DNA of 16,067 nt, from the NCBI RefSeq assembly GCF_014799995.1, contig NZ_JAAVGY010000046.1:1-16067 (forward strand). Reading direction: 5' to 3'. This document shows positions 1 to 5,826 of the stretch, in pieces. Each line of letters opens with the position of its first letter. The first letter of the stretch is position 1. The translations under genes were made by a program, and so were the position numbers. This DNA comes from Helicobacter sp. GTDB taxonomy: Bacteria; Campylobacterota; Campylobacteria; Campylobacterales; Helicobacteraceae. The notes beneath the pieces are model-generated. The model ran no database searches. It saw only the letters and a program-made list of their open reading frames with translations, and was not told the DNA's origin.

Positions 1-1
1 A

Positions 2-39
2 AAACATTTAAAACTTTTAATTAAACATTTTAAACATTT
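2..39. repeat. AAACATTT repeats upstream of parA
   Basis: The octamer AAACATTT occurs at 2-9, 23-30 and 32-39 in the very AT-rich leader of the parA gene. The last two copies lie 9 bases apart as part of a TAAACATTT doublet. Short direct repeats upstream of a ParA/small-DNA-binding-protein pair are where an operator or partition site usually sits, so these could be binding sites for the ribbon-helix-helix partner. The surrounding composition is so A/T-rich that chance repetition is a real alternative. The region may continue beyond the left window edge. Confidence 0.3.
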
Positions 40-64
40 CAATATTTTTTAAAACAATTCAGAT

Positions 65-70
65 TATAAT
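65..70 (+). promoter_or_regulatory. Putative sigma-70 -10 box for parA operon
   Basis: A perfect TATAAT lies 30 bases before the parA start codon. It is preceded by T-rich sequence and has no clear -35 hexamer, as is usual for Helicobacter and Campylobacter promoters. Transcription would begin near 77, giving a leader of about 24 bases that contains the AAGGAT ribosome binding site. Confidence 0.5.
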
Positions 71-100
71 TTCACAATCTATTAAAACAAGGATTCAGCA

Positions 101-763
101 ATGATTTATTCCATCTGTAATGAAAAGGGGGGAAGCGGCAAGACAACTTTAGCTATTAATCTTGCTACAAAATTGAATACAAAAAATAAGACCCTCCTTA
201 TTGATTTAGACCCGCAAAAAAGCATTAACGCATTTCTATCTTTCAGAGATGAGAATAAAATGCCTTTTGATTTTAAAAGCAGCAATAATGAGGAATTGCA
301 ATCTCTTATCACACAAGCATTACAAAATTATGCGAATATTGTAATAGATACAGGCGGTAGAGATTCTAAAGAAATGCGCAGCGCAATGATTTATAGTGAT
401 ATTTGTATCATTCCAACAATTCCTAATGGATTAGACGCTTCTGTGTTGGATAAAATGTTAGATTATCTAAAAGAAGCTAAAAAGATTCAAAAGAAACTCA
501 AAGGATTTGTTGTAATCACAAAGGCAAATTCTAATCCATTTTTAAAAAATAAAATTAAAGAATTTCAAGAGTTTTTAAAAAGCAAGAATACAAAAAAAGA
601 TTTTTGTCTTTTAGATTCTATTCTGTATGAGAGAGAAGCTTACAAAGAATCTATTTTGCAAGGCAAAGGTATCACAGAAAATTTAAAAAACTCCAGAAAA
701 GCGCAAGAGGAATTTTTACAAGTATTTCAAGAGCTAGAAAGGAATATCAATGGGAACAAATAA
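101..763 (+). CDS. parA: ParA/VirC1-like partition ATPase
   Basis: This is a 220-residue ParA/MinD-type ATPase of the short class without an N-terminal helix-turn-helix. The deviant Walker A motif KGGSGKTT is at residues 9-16, Walker A' LLIDLDPQ at about 32-39, and Walker B IVIDTGG near residue 80. Such proteins form ATP-dependent patterns on the nucleoid and segregate plasmids or excised elements; in Agrobacterium-like systems the relative VirC1 also helps position the relaxosome at the transfer machinery. The ATG is preceded by AAGGAT at good spacing. The next gene overlaps its last 14 bases, so the two are probably translationally coupled, as in parA/parB-type pairs. A partition role is inferred from family and partner; a VirC1-like transfer role is equally possible given the downstream secretion genes. 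Confidence 0.85.
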   Translation: MIYSICNEKGGSGKTTLAINLATKLNTKNKTLLIDLDPQKSINAFLSFRDENKMPFDFKSSNNEELQSLITQALQNYANIVIDTGGRDSKEMRSAMIYSDICIIPTIPNGLDASVLDKMLDYLKEAKKIQKKLKGFVVITKANSNPFLKNKIKEFQEFLKSKNTKKDFCLLDSILYEREAYKESILQGKGITENLKNSRKAQEEFLQVFQELERNINGNK

Positions 764-989
764 ATTTGAAGCTAAAAAGAAAAAAGTGAGTGAAAGCAAA
801 ATAGAAAATTTCATTAACAATAAAAAAGAAGTCTCTAAGGTTGGTAGAAAACCAAAAGACTTAGAGCAAAAGAAAACAAAAATGGTGAGCCTTTATTTCT
901 CCGAAAGTGATTATCAAATCATCAAAGAAAGAGCAGACAAGAAGCGATTAAGTGTTAGTCAATATATTACTTCAAGTCTTTTTGAGTAG
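750..989 (+). CDS. Small ribbon-helix-helix partner of ParA
   Basis: This 79-residue protein has a Lys-rich, probably disordered N-terminal half. Its C-terminal half (from about residue 44, KMVSLYFSESDYQIIKERA...LSVSQYITSSLF) has the strand-helix-helix pattern of CopG/MetJ-type ribbon-helix-helix DNA-binding domains. The segment VGRKPKD before it resembles the basic linker often seen ahead of such folds. It starts inside the end of parA with AAGGAA upstream. The position suggests the centromere-binding, ParB-like adaptor and autorepressor of the pair, likely acting on the AT-rich leader upstream of parA. The fold is inferred by eye; no specific family is recognised. Confidence 0.6.
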   Translation: MGTNKFEAKKKKVSESKIENFINNKKEVSKVGRKPKDLEQKKTKMVSLYFSESDYQIIKERADKKRLSVSQYITSSLFE

Positions 990-1000
990 ATTTAACACTC

Positions 1001-1037
1001 TGTAATGTCAAAATTTCACTTATTTTTTGGCATTACA
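1001..1037. terminator. Inverted repeat between convergent genes
   Basis: TGTAATGTC at 1001-1009 pairs with GGCATTACA at 1029-1037, giving 9 bp with one G-U, around a 19-base A/T-rich loop. It lies between the ends of the rightward parA operon and the leftward genes, where a bidirectional terminator is expected. Neither strand has a clean U-tract after the stem, so a protein-binding site or an RNA-stabilising hairpin is also possible. Confidence 0.4.
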
Positions 1038-1051
1038 AAATACATAACCAT

Positions 1052-1285
1052 TTACTCTGCCTTTCTCATTTCTTTTAATCCTATCATCAAATATAATAAA
1101 AAGCAAAAGCAACCATAACAAAGAAAATAAATACACAAGAGATAATATTCTTGCTTCCTAAAAGATTCCAAAATGCTATCAATAGAATTTGGCAAACCAA
1201 AATGATAAAGCAAAATATTTCCTGCAATTCCTACAAAATGAATCCCGAAAAACACAATCCAAAATTTCCTTATTTCTTGTTTCAT
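1052..1285 (-). CDS. Small two-helix membrane protein, unknown function
   Basis: This 77-residue protein has two hydrophobic segments, about residues 8-28 (FWIVFFGIHFVGIAGNILLYHF) and 47-68 (YYLLCIYFLCYGCFCFLLYLMIGL), joined by a polar loop. A charged tail (KEMRKAE) follows. It would sit in the inner membrane with both ends on the same side. The start has a strong GGAGG site about 8 bases upstream. It is the last gene of the leftward cargo block. No family is recognised; small proteins like this in mobile elements include entry-exclusion, superinfection-immunity and toxin-like functions, but nothing in the sequence selects among them. Confidence 0.6.
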   Translation of the reverse strand: MKQEIRKFWIVFFGIHFVGIAGNILLYHFGLPNSIDSILESFRKQEYYLLCIYFLCYGCFCFLLYLMIGLKEMRKAE

Positions 1286-1303
1286 TTCTTACCTCCTAAC
1301 AAT

Positions 1304-1882
1304 TCAGAGAATTTCTTTTAACTCTTGTTCTAATTTGTGCCTAAGTTTTGTTTCTAAATCACAATATTTTTTATTGAAAAACTCTTCTTCTGCTACGAAG
1401 TCTTTATGTTTTTGCTTTAAGAAGTCTAACCAATCCTCATCTTTTCTTTTATAGAATAATTCCCATTCATTGTTGTGCCTTTCCATAAAATCTATTAATT
1501 CTTTGTTTTCGTGGATATTGCCGATGACTTGACAACGACCTCTACAAAAATCATCATCTATCCAATCATCGTCATTGCCCCAAGCACCAAGAAAATATCC
1601 TTTATCTTTTCTAAAATCTATAAAATCTATAAAATCCTCCAAATCATTAGGTTTAATATGCACAATATCTCCCTCATAAATTTTAGTGCCATTTTTGTCA
1701 TAGAATCCAGAGAATAGTTCAATTCTTAATTCATCTTGCGGTAAGCAAGGATTATCATTTTTTGGGTTGGTGTAACCGATATACCCAAAAGCATTCATAT
1801 AAAGCTCACTTCCTTTAAACTCTAAAGGCAAATATTTCCTATGATAATAGCTCCAAACTCTAAAAATTAATTTTGTTGGCAT
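1304..1882 (-). CDS. YopX-family protein
   Basis: This 192-residue protein matches the YopX family found in many phages and mobile elements. It has the N-terminal pattern IFRVWSYYHRKYL, then FSGFYDKNGTKIYEGDIVHI in the middle and VIGNIHENKEL near residue 120, which together are the family hallmarks. The biochemical role of YopX proteins is not established. The last 60 residues (from about RHNNEWELFYKRK) are an unusual charged, helical extension beyond the usual domain and probably form a coiled coil. A short tandem repeat of TCTATAAAATC in the DNA encodes DFIDFID near residues 85-91. A good AAGGAG site precedes the start. Its neighbours are also phage-type genes, suggesting a cargo block picked up from a prophage. 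Confidence 0.85.
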   Translation of the reverse strand: MPTKLIFRVWSYYHRKYLPLEFKGSELYMNAFGYIGYTNPKNDNPCLPQDELRIELFSGFYDKNGTKIYEGDIVHIKPNDLEDFIDFIDFRKDKGYFLGAWGNDDDWIDDDFCRGRCQVIGNIHENKELIDFMERHNNEWELFYKRKDEDWLDFLKQKHKDFVAEEEFFNKKYCDLETKLRHKLEQELKEIL

Positions 1883-1889
1883 TATTTTT

Positions 1890-2198
1890 CTACTCCTTTA
1901 TATCTAGAACAATTCTTTGTTTTTCTAGTTCCTCTTGATTGTCTGCAATAATTTCTACTTCCTCATCACTTAAGGCTAATTTTCTTTTGAATTCTTTGCA
2001 TACAACCCTAAGCATTTCTGCATTAAAAACCTTAACTTCAAAATCTAGGATAAGGTTGTCAATGAGATTGTTTCTGTTGTCTTTTAATTCCCAAATGCAG
2101 CCTAGCATTTCTATTTTATTAGTTTTTTTATTTTCGCCTAGACAAGCACTTGTTTTTTCCAATGTGGCAACCAATTTATTGTTTTGATAGAATTTCAT
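1890..2198 (-). CDS. Hypothetical protein, 102 aa
   Basis: This 102-residue soluble protein has a mixed strand pattern in its first half (MKFYQNNKLVATLEK..., then IEMLGCIWELKDNRNN, LILDFEVKVF) and a charged C-terminal helix ending in IVLDIKE. No family is recognised. The start overlaps the end of the upstream Gp37/Gp68-type gene by 23 bases, but it has its own AAGGAG site 5 bases before the ATG, so it does not depend on coupling. It ends 7 bases before the YopX-family gene and is almost certainly cotranscribed with it. Confidence 0.6.
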   Translation of the reverse strand: MKFYQNNKLVATLEKTSACLGENKKTNKIEMLGCIWELKDNRNNLIDNLILDFEVKVFNAEMLRVVCKEFKRKLALSDEEVEIIADNQEELEKQRIVLDIKE

Positions 2199-3318
2199 TA
2201 TTTCTCCTTAATCTCTTGGAGGCTCTTTTTTGTGTGCGTTTTTCTAGCTTTTCTCTGTGTTCTCTTGCTAGTCTATTAGTATCTTTATGAAAAATTCTAC
2301 GACTCACATATTCATTCGCACGATAGGCAAGTGCTTCTTTTTGTGTATCAAATTCAACTTTTTCGTAAAAATTACTGCTACCACAGCCACTTACCTCTAC
2401 AATCCATTCTTTTTGATATGGAAACTCTTTGCAGCGTTCTATATAGCGCACTATGCGTTCGCGATAAGCGTCCGTGTTTCCCCATTGCTTAAAAAAGAAT
2501 GGCACATCTTTAATCTTACATTTATCGTAAATAGATTCCACCCATTCAAGTTTCATAAGTCTTGCTTTGTTTGGATTATTTGGTATATTCTCTCCCCCTA
2601 CGATTACCCAATCTAACATATCTAAATAAGAAGCTAAATCAATCTCACTTAGTAGAGGCTCTAAGGAAACAAAGCATTTAATTTTGTTATCTAATATTCT
2701 TTTTAATTCTAAAAGTTGCGGGATTCTCTTATCTGCACACTCTTGATTTTCAGCAGTTACACCAAACCAAATATGCTGTAAATCATCAATGATATTATTT
2801 TCATCATACGCATAGATTAAAGCTTCTTTAAAAAACTCCAACATTCTATCTGCCCTCTTAGTCAGCACTTGAAAAGTCAAATCTTTTCTTTTTACCATAG
2901 AATCAAATAGAGCTACCAAGTCTCTATCGCTTATATTTTCGTGAAAAGTATCACTCATAGAATTTACAAAGATTTTACTTCCGCTTGGATATTTCTTTTT
3001 GTCTAAAATATCATTCAAGGATTATTTATGGAATACAACTTTATCCCAACCTAAATAGTATTTTGGCAATCTTTTAAATATTGCGTTGTTCTCTCTACAA
3101 AGGCATTGATACATATTCAGATGATACTTACTATCGCACCTTTGGCTCATTTCTTGACGACAAAACTCACACAACATAGATTTATGAGCTTCTTTTTTAG
3201 CCATACCTTGCAATCTCTTAGTCATTGCTTTTGCATAACAATTATCACACGCAGGACTTATTTGTGTGCAACCTGTGATAACATTCCAAGTTTTGTTAGT
3301 CCATTGTATCTTACTCAT
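2176..3318 (-). pseudogene. Gp37/Gp68 (DUF5131) family gene broken by in-frame TAA
   Basis: Two open segments (3318-3022 and 3021-2176) are in the same frame, separated only by a TAA codon at 3022-3024. Together they match the phage Gp37/Gp68 (DUF5131, 'three-Cys') family: SKIQWTNKTWNVITGC at the start, then the C-x6-C-x2-C cysteine motif (CTQISPACDNC). After the stop come KIFVNSMSDTFHE, FQVLTKRADR, IWFGVTAEN, FVSLEPLL, DWVIVGGE and VPFFFKQWG. The stop falls inside the conserved stretch between VVFH and KIFVNSMSD. The start at 3318 is chosen because SKIQWT is the family N-terminus and AAGGAG lies 6 bases upstream. Between the cysteine motif and the stop is a Cys-rich insert (CEFC...C...CLC). 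The downstream part could restart at TTG 3018, but no good ribosome binding site is seen. A nonsense-inactivated gene is most likely. Confidence 0.8.
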
Positions 3319-3787
3319 ATCTCTCCTTATAAAACACACAAAAGTGTGAGGTTTTGGAAGTCTTTTGCATAAGCAAGGGCTCTTGATTGAAGCACTTTAG
3401 AATCTCGCTTAGTGCAATTTGTGCCTCGCTCCATTTAAAAATCAAAGTGCCATTACTCTTAAGCACTCGCATACATTCACAAAATCCCTTAGCTAAATCC
3501 TCGCGATAGGATTTATCAAGCTTCCCATACTTTTGCACCATAAAGGATTTTTGGCTTCCTCTTAGAATATGCGGAGGGTCAAAAATCACTAAATAAAAAC
3601 TTTCATTCTCAAAAGGTAAATCCCTAAAATCTACAATCCTATCGGGCTTAACGCTAAACTTTTCGTCTTTACCCACTTTTTTAAAGGTAGTTTCAAAGAA
3701 TCTTTTGTCGCAAAACAGCACATTAGGATTCTCTTTATCCACATAAAACATTCTGCCACCGCAGCACACATCAAGGATAGGTTTCAT
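3311..3787 (-). CDS. Small SAM-dependent methyltransferase, phage type
   Basis: This 158-residue protein looks like a minimal class I methyltransferase. LDVCCGGRMF at residues 5-14 is a variant SAM-binding motif I. VIFDPPH (catalytic DPPH at 70-73) matches motif IV of amino-group DNA methyltransferases, and LKSNGTLIFKWSE is a typical late strand followed by a helix. No target-recognition domain is visible, so specificity is unclear; small proteins of this type are common in phages and are often annotated as DNA N-6-adenine or generic methyltransferases. It starts directly after the stop of the upstream gene (TAAATG) with only a weak GGGGA site, implying coupling. Its end overlaps the Gp37/Gp68-type start by 8 bases. 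Whether it modifies DNA for anti-restriction or another substrate is not resolved. Confidence 0.75.
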   Translation of the reverse strand: MKPILDVCCGGRMFYVDKENPNVLFCDKRFFETTFKKVGKDEKFSVKPDRIVDFRDLPFENESFYLVIFDPPHILRGSQKSFMVQKYGKLDKSYREDLAKGFCECMRVLKSNGTLIFKWSEAQIALSEILKCFNQEPLLMQKTSKTSHFCVFYKERYE

Positions 3788-4504
3788 TTATCGTCCCCTA
3801 CCTAAAGATTGCTCTTTTGTGGGCTTAGGTTTTTCTAGTGTTCTGGAATCCTTTTTAGGTGATTCTTTTACTTTACTTACTTCTTTTTGTGCTTGTATTG
3901 CTTCATAATTTGGGGGTTGTTTTTGTGAGAATTCCAAAGGAATCTCACTTTGTTTTTTATAGGCTTTGTGTGCTTGTTGTCGGTAGGCTGGGGTTTGTTT
4001 GTATTGTTTCTCAATCTTTTTGCTAAATTCGTGTATCTTTATTCTTTCTTGTAAGCTTAATTTTTGTTGGCATATTTTGCTGTCATAAAATTGATGAAAC
4101 TCTCTATCTCTTGTCCCAATTTCCTTGCCTCTGCTAATCTCTGCTCTGCTTCCTGCCTGTAAATCCTCGCTTTCTCTGCTCTCTGCTCTGCTTCCTGCCT
4201 GTAAATCCTCGCTTTCTCTGCTCTCTGCTCTGCTTCTTGCAATTCTTTTTCCGATAATTTCTCTAACTCGTCTAAGGAATATATCGGAACATTCTCGTAA
4301 TGTGCTTGTGGTAAAATAGGCTCTTGCATTTTCACTCTCCTTGTTATAATCTAATGCTGTAAAAGGTATTGTAGCATTGGGTTCTGTAAGATAAAATAAA
4401 TTCTTATTGTTTTTATCTTGCTCTATTTTGAAGCCTGTTTTTGAGGCTAACTCGCTAAGCTTGAAAAGTAATTCAAATTCAATTTCTGGATTTTTTTCTG
4501 CCAT
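3788..4504 (-). CDS. Low-complexity protein with 14-residue repeats, unknown
   Basis: This 238-codon frame starts with an ATG overlapping the nuclease stop (TAATG), with AGGAGG 8 bases upstream. It ends immediately before the methyltransferase. The N-terminal 65 residues look like a small globular domain (IEFELLFKLSELASKTGF...NLFYLTEPNATIPFTALDY). The middle contains two copies of SRAESRESEDLQAG and a partial third, encoded by 42-bp repeats. The C-terminal 110 residues are basic, Gln/Lys/Pro-rich and probably disordered, ending SLGRGR. No Met follows the first, so the 3' part has no independent ATG. The middle section is also read in another frame by a nested ORF that looks more protein-like there. 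The whole frame may therefore be real with an overlapping gene, or it may result from compensating shifts. Confidence 0.55.
   Translation of the reverse strand: MAEKNPEIEFELLFKLSELASKTGFKIEQDKNNKNLFYLTEPNATIPFTALDYNKESENARAYFTTSTLRECSDIFLRRVREIIGKRIARSRAESRESEDLQAGSRAESRESEDLQAGSRAEISRGKEIGTRDREFHQFYDSKICQQKLSLQERIKIHEFSKKIEKQYKQTPAYRQQAHKAYKKQSEIPLEFSQKQPPNYEAIQAQKEVSKVKESPKKDSRTLEKPKPTKEQSLGRGR
4057..4329 (-). CDS. Nested out-of-frame coiled-coil ORF, 90 aa
   Basis: This ORF lies wholly inside the 238-codon gene on the same strand in a different frame. It starts at an ATG with a textbook AAGGAG (4337-4342) 7 bases upstream, unlike most shadow frames. The product begins MQEPILPQAHYENVPIYSLDELEKL. 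It continues through the 42-bp repeats as EAEQRAEKARIYRQ twice plus a partial copy (14 residues, two heptads) and ends SFINFMTAKYANKN. Heptad-spaced Ala and alternating Glu/Arg predict a strong coiled coil. The composition is more like a genuine protein than the Ser/Arg/Glu-rich reading of the same bases in the longer frame. It could be a true overlapping gene or an artefact of repeats that are open in two frames. Confidence 0.45.
   Translation of the reverse strand: MQEPILPQAHYENVPIYSLDELEKLSEKELQEAEQRAEKARIYRQEAEQRAEKARIYRQEAEQRLAEARKLGQEIESFINFMTAKYANKN
4141..4240. repeat. 42-bp tandem repeat, 2.4 copies
   Basis: A unit beginning CTGCTCTGCTTCCTGCCTG is repeated exactly at 4141-4182 and 4183-4224, and a third copy starts at 4225 and diverges after about 16 bases. 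The length is a multiple of three, so copy number can change without shifting either of the two open frames across it. It is CT-rich on the plus strand and locally richer in G+C than its surroundings. Confidence 0.9.
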
Positions 4505-5022
4505 TATTGTTTCCTCCTAAACTCACTAGGTTTAAGTGGATTTGCTTCGCCCCATAATCCCATAGTGTTTTTTCTAGCTTTGTTTTCCAAAACAACATAA
4601 TCATTAGAGTATTCTCTATAAGCCCAAGCAAATCCATTTTCTACAAGCTTTTCATTCACATTGATTCCATTGCAATACACGATTCCAACTACTCTTTTAT
4701 ATTTGTCTTTATCTATTATTTTTACTTTTGCTTGTGCGTGCAAAGGACACAAACTTAAAAGATATTCTCTTGCTTCTTTTCCAAATCTTTGATTTAGTTC
4801 TGGTGCGTCTAAGCCATAAAGCCTAATCTTTACTTTCTCTTGATTTTGAAAAAGTGTGATAGTATCGCCATCATAAACTTTAATAATCTCGCCTTGAATC
4901 TCTTTGTTTAAATCTCCTACAATGAGAGATAAGCCATACAAGATAAATAAAATAATCATCGCAAATTTTAAAGGGGAGAAAGTCCCCTTAAGATTCAATT
5001 TTAAAAACTTTGAAATCCTCAT
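4504..5022 (-). CDS. Membrane-anchored staphylococcal-type nuclease
   Basis: This 172-residue protein belongs to the thermonuclease (SNase) family, which cleaves DNA and RNA with Ca2+. Visible active-site equivalents are the acidic DGDT at residues 51-54, Arg67 and Asp72/Glu75 in RLYGLDAPE, and Arg110 in DKYKRVVGIVY. The helix AWAYREY and GLWGEANPLKPSEFR near the C-terminus are also family-typical. Residues 19-36 (KFAMIILFILYGLSLIVG) form one membrane segment after a basic N-terminus, so the catalytic domain should face the periplasm. I chose the ATG at 5022 because AAGGA precedes it; the open frame extends upstream to 5061 inside ssb but lacks a good site there. Placement between ssb and the cargo genes in a transfer element suggests a role at the cell envelope, such as degrading DNA; this is inference. 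Confidence 0.88.
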   Translation of the reverse strand: MRISKFLKLNLKGTFSPLKFAMIILFILYGLSLIVGDLNKEIQGEIIKVYDGDTITLFQNQEKVKIRLYGLDAPELNQRFGKEAREYLLSLCPLHAQAKVKIIDKDKYKRVVGIVYCNGINVNEKLVENGFAWAYREYSNDYVVLENKARKNTMGLWGEANPLKPSEFRRKQ

Positions 5023-5041
5023 AAAATTCCTTAGACTTTTG

Positions 5042-5500
5042 TTAAAAAGGAATCTCGGCATTTTCTGCTATTTGTGCCATTTCCTCAATTTGCTGTTGTG
5101 GAGCTTGTGTTCCCTCATAAACAATTTCAGGTTCAGGTTGTGCATTTTGTTCATTTTGTGTCTCTTTTGCTTTGGAAGTTACAAATTCAAAGCTTTTTAC
5201 TAACACTTCCCACGAATATTTTGGTTGTCCATTTTCGTCAGAATAAACAGAGGTGTAAATCTCTCCATTGCATAAAAACTTATCACCTTTCTTGAAATAT
5301 TGATAAGCGATTTCAGCTCTCTTGCCAAAGATTGTTAAGGGAATCCAATCTGTGCGGTCTTTTGTGATTGTCTCATTTCCCTCTTTCTTTGTAGTTCTCT
5401 TTGAGATTGCAAGAGAGTTTTTCGCATAAGGAAGTCCATTTTGCGTATAAGAGAGGTCAAAATCTCTACCTAAATTCCCACATAGTGTAACTTGATTCAT
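5042..5500 (-). CDS. ssb: Single-stranded DNA-binding protein
   Basis: This 152-residue SSB has an N-terminal OB fold (MNQVTLCGNLGRDFDLSY, LAISKRTTK, DWIPLTIFGKRAEIAYQYFKKGDKFLCNGEI, YSWEVLVKSFEFV) over about 107 residues. A Gln/Glu/Pro-rich linker follows, ending in the acidic tip AENAEIPF that in this family recruits DNA-processing proteins. It would coat single-stranded DNA during transfer or replication of the element. The frame is open up to 5530, but the ATG at 5500 is chosen because MNQVTLCGNLGRD is the canonical start and AAAGGAT lies just upstream. The nuclease gene begins 20 bases after its stop. A mobile-element copy of ssb is common on conjugative plasmids and ICEs. Confidence 0.92.
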   Translation of the reverse strand: MNQVTLCGNLGRDFDLSYTQNGLPYAKNSLAISKRTTKKEGNETITKDRTDWIPLTIFGKRAEIAYQYFKKGDKFLCNGEIYTSVYSDENGQPKYSWEVLVKSFEFVTSKAKETQNEQNAQPEPEIVYEGTQAPQQQIEEMAQIAENAEIPF

Positions 5501-5525
5501 TGTGTATCCTTTAAAAACAATATTT

Positions 5526-5576
5526 AACATTTAAAAAATGTTAAAAAATAGTTAAAACTATTTAAAACTATTTTTT
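5526..5576. repeat. AT-rich inverted repeats upstream of ssb
   Basis: Two palindromes are adjacent. AACATTT/AAATGTT at 5526-5532 and 5536-5542 has a 3-base loop, and AAAAAATAGTT/AACTATTTTTT at 5543-5553 and 5566-5576 is an 11-bp arm with a 12-base loop. The second overlaps the last codons of the upstream 79-residue gene. In the leftward direction its right arm ends in TTTTTT, so it could be a weak terminator; both could also be operator sites for ssb. The motif AACATTTAAAA is shared with the leader of parA. Confidence 0.5.
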
Positions 5577-5797
5577 AATACTTTTCTAAAGAGCCACGAT
5601 TCAAATATTTGTTGAATCGTTTTGTATTCTTGTTTCAACATTGTTTCAGCTGGATAACAAATGTGATGACTAACGACAGAGTATAGATTGTCGTCTCTTT
5701 TATAGATAACAACATTGATATTTTGATGTTCAAAATAAACTTGTGTTTCTTTAAAATCTTTGTCATTGAGGATTTTTTCTAATTCTTTCTTTGTCAT
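5558..5797 (-). CDS. Hypothetical protein, 79 aa
   Basis: This is a small soluble protein of 79 residues with an N-terminal helix (KKELEKILNDKDF), a central beta-rich stretch (TQVYFEHQNINVVIYKRDDNLYSVVSHHICYP) and a C-terminal helix (TIQQIFESWLFRKVLKNSF). No family is recognised. A strong AAGGAGG lies 10 bases before the ATG. It sits between topA and ssb, 29 bases downstream of topA's stop, so it is probably cotranscribed with topA and may act in DNA processing by association only. Its stop codon lies inside a large AT-rich inverted repeat. Confidence 0.6.
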   Translation of the reverse strand: MTKKELEKILNDKDFKETQVYFEHQNINVVIYKRDDNLYSVVSHHICYPAETMLKQEYKTIQQIFESWLFRKVLKNSFK

Positions 5798-5826
5798 TTT
5801 ATTTTTTCCTCCTTAATTCCATATTC

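Noticed and set aside
1504..1640. TCTATAAAATC short tandem repeat as a regulatory iteron
   Set aside because: It lies within the YopX-family coding frame and simply encodes DFIDFID.
2176..3018. The downstream half of the Gp37/Gp68 gene as a separate 280-residue gene starting with TTG
   Set aside because: The TTG at 3018 is two codons after an in-frame stop, has no convincing ribosome binding site, and conserved family sequence is continuous across the stop.
4141..4240. CRISPR-like or phase-variable repeat
   Set aside because: Units are contiguous without spacers, and the 42-bp length keeps frame, so it is neither an array nor an on/off switch.
4125..4319. Plus-strand ORF across the 42-bp repeats (LLSALLPACKSS repeats)
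   Set aside because: It is open only because the repeat lacks stops in this frame; no ribosome binding site and no operon context, unlike the minus-strand nested ORF.
5023..5061. Nuclease start at 5061 inside ssb
   Set aside because: No good ribosome binding site there; the ATG at 5022 has AAGGA at ideal spacing and leaves a normal positive N-terminus before the membrane segment.
5042..5530. Longer SSB starting at 5530 (MLNIVFKGYT...)
   Set aside because: The canonical SSB start MNQVTLCGNL at 5500 has its own AAAGGAT, and the extension is encoded by the AT-rich inverted-repeat leader.
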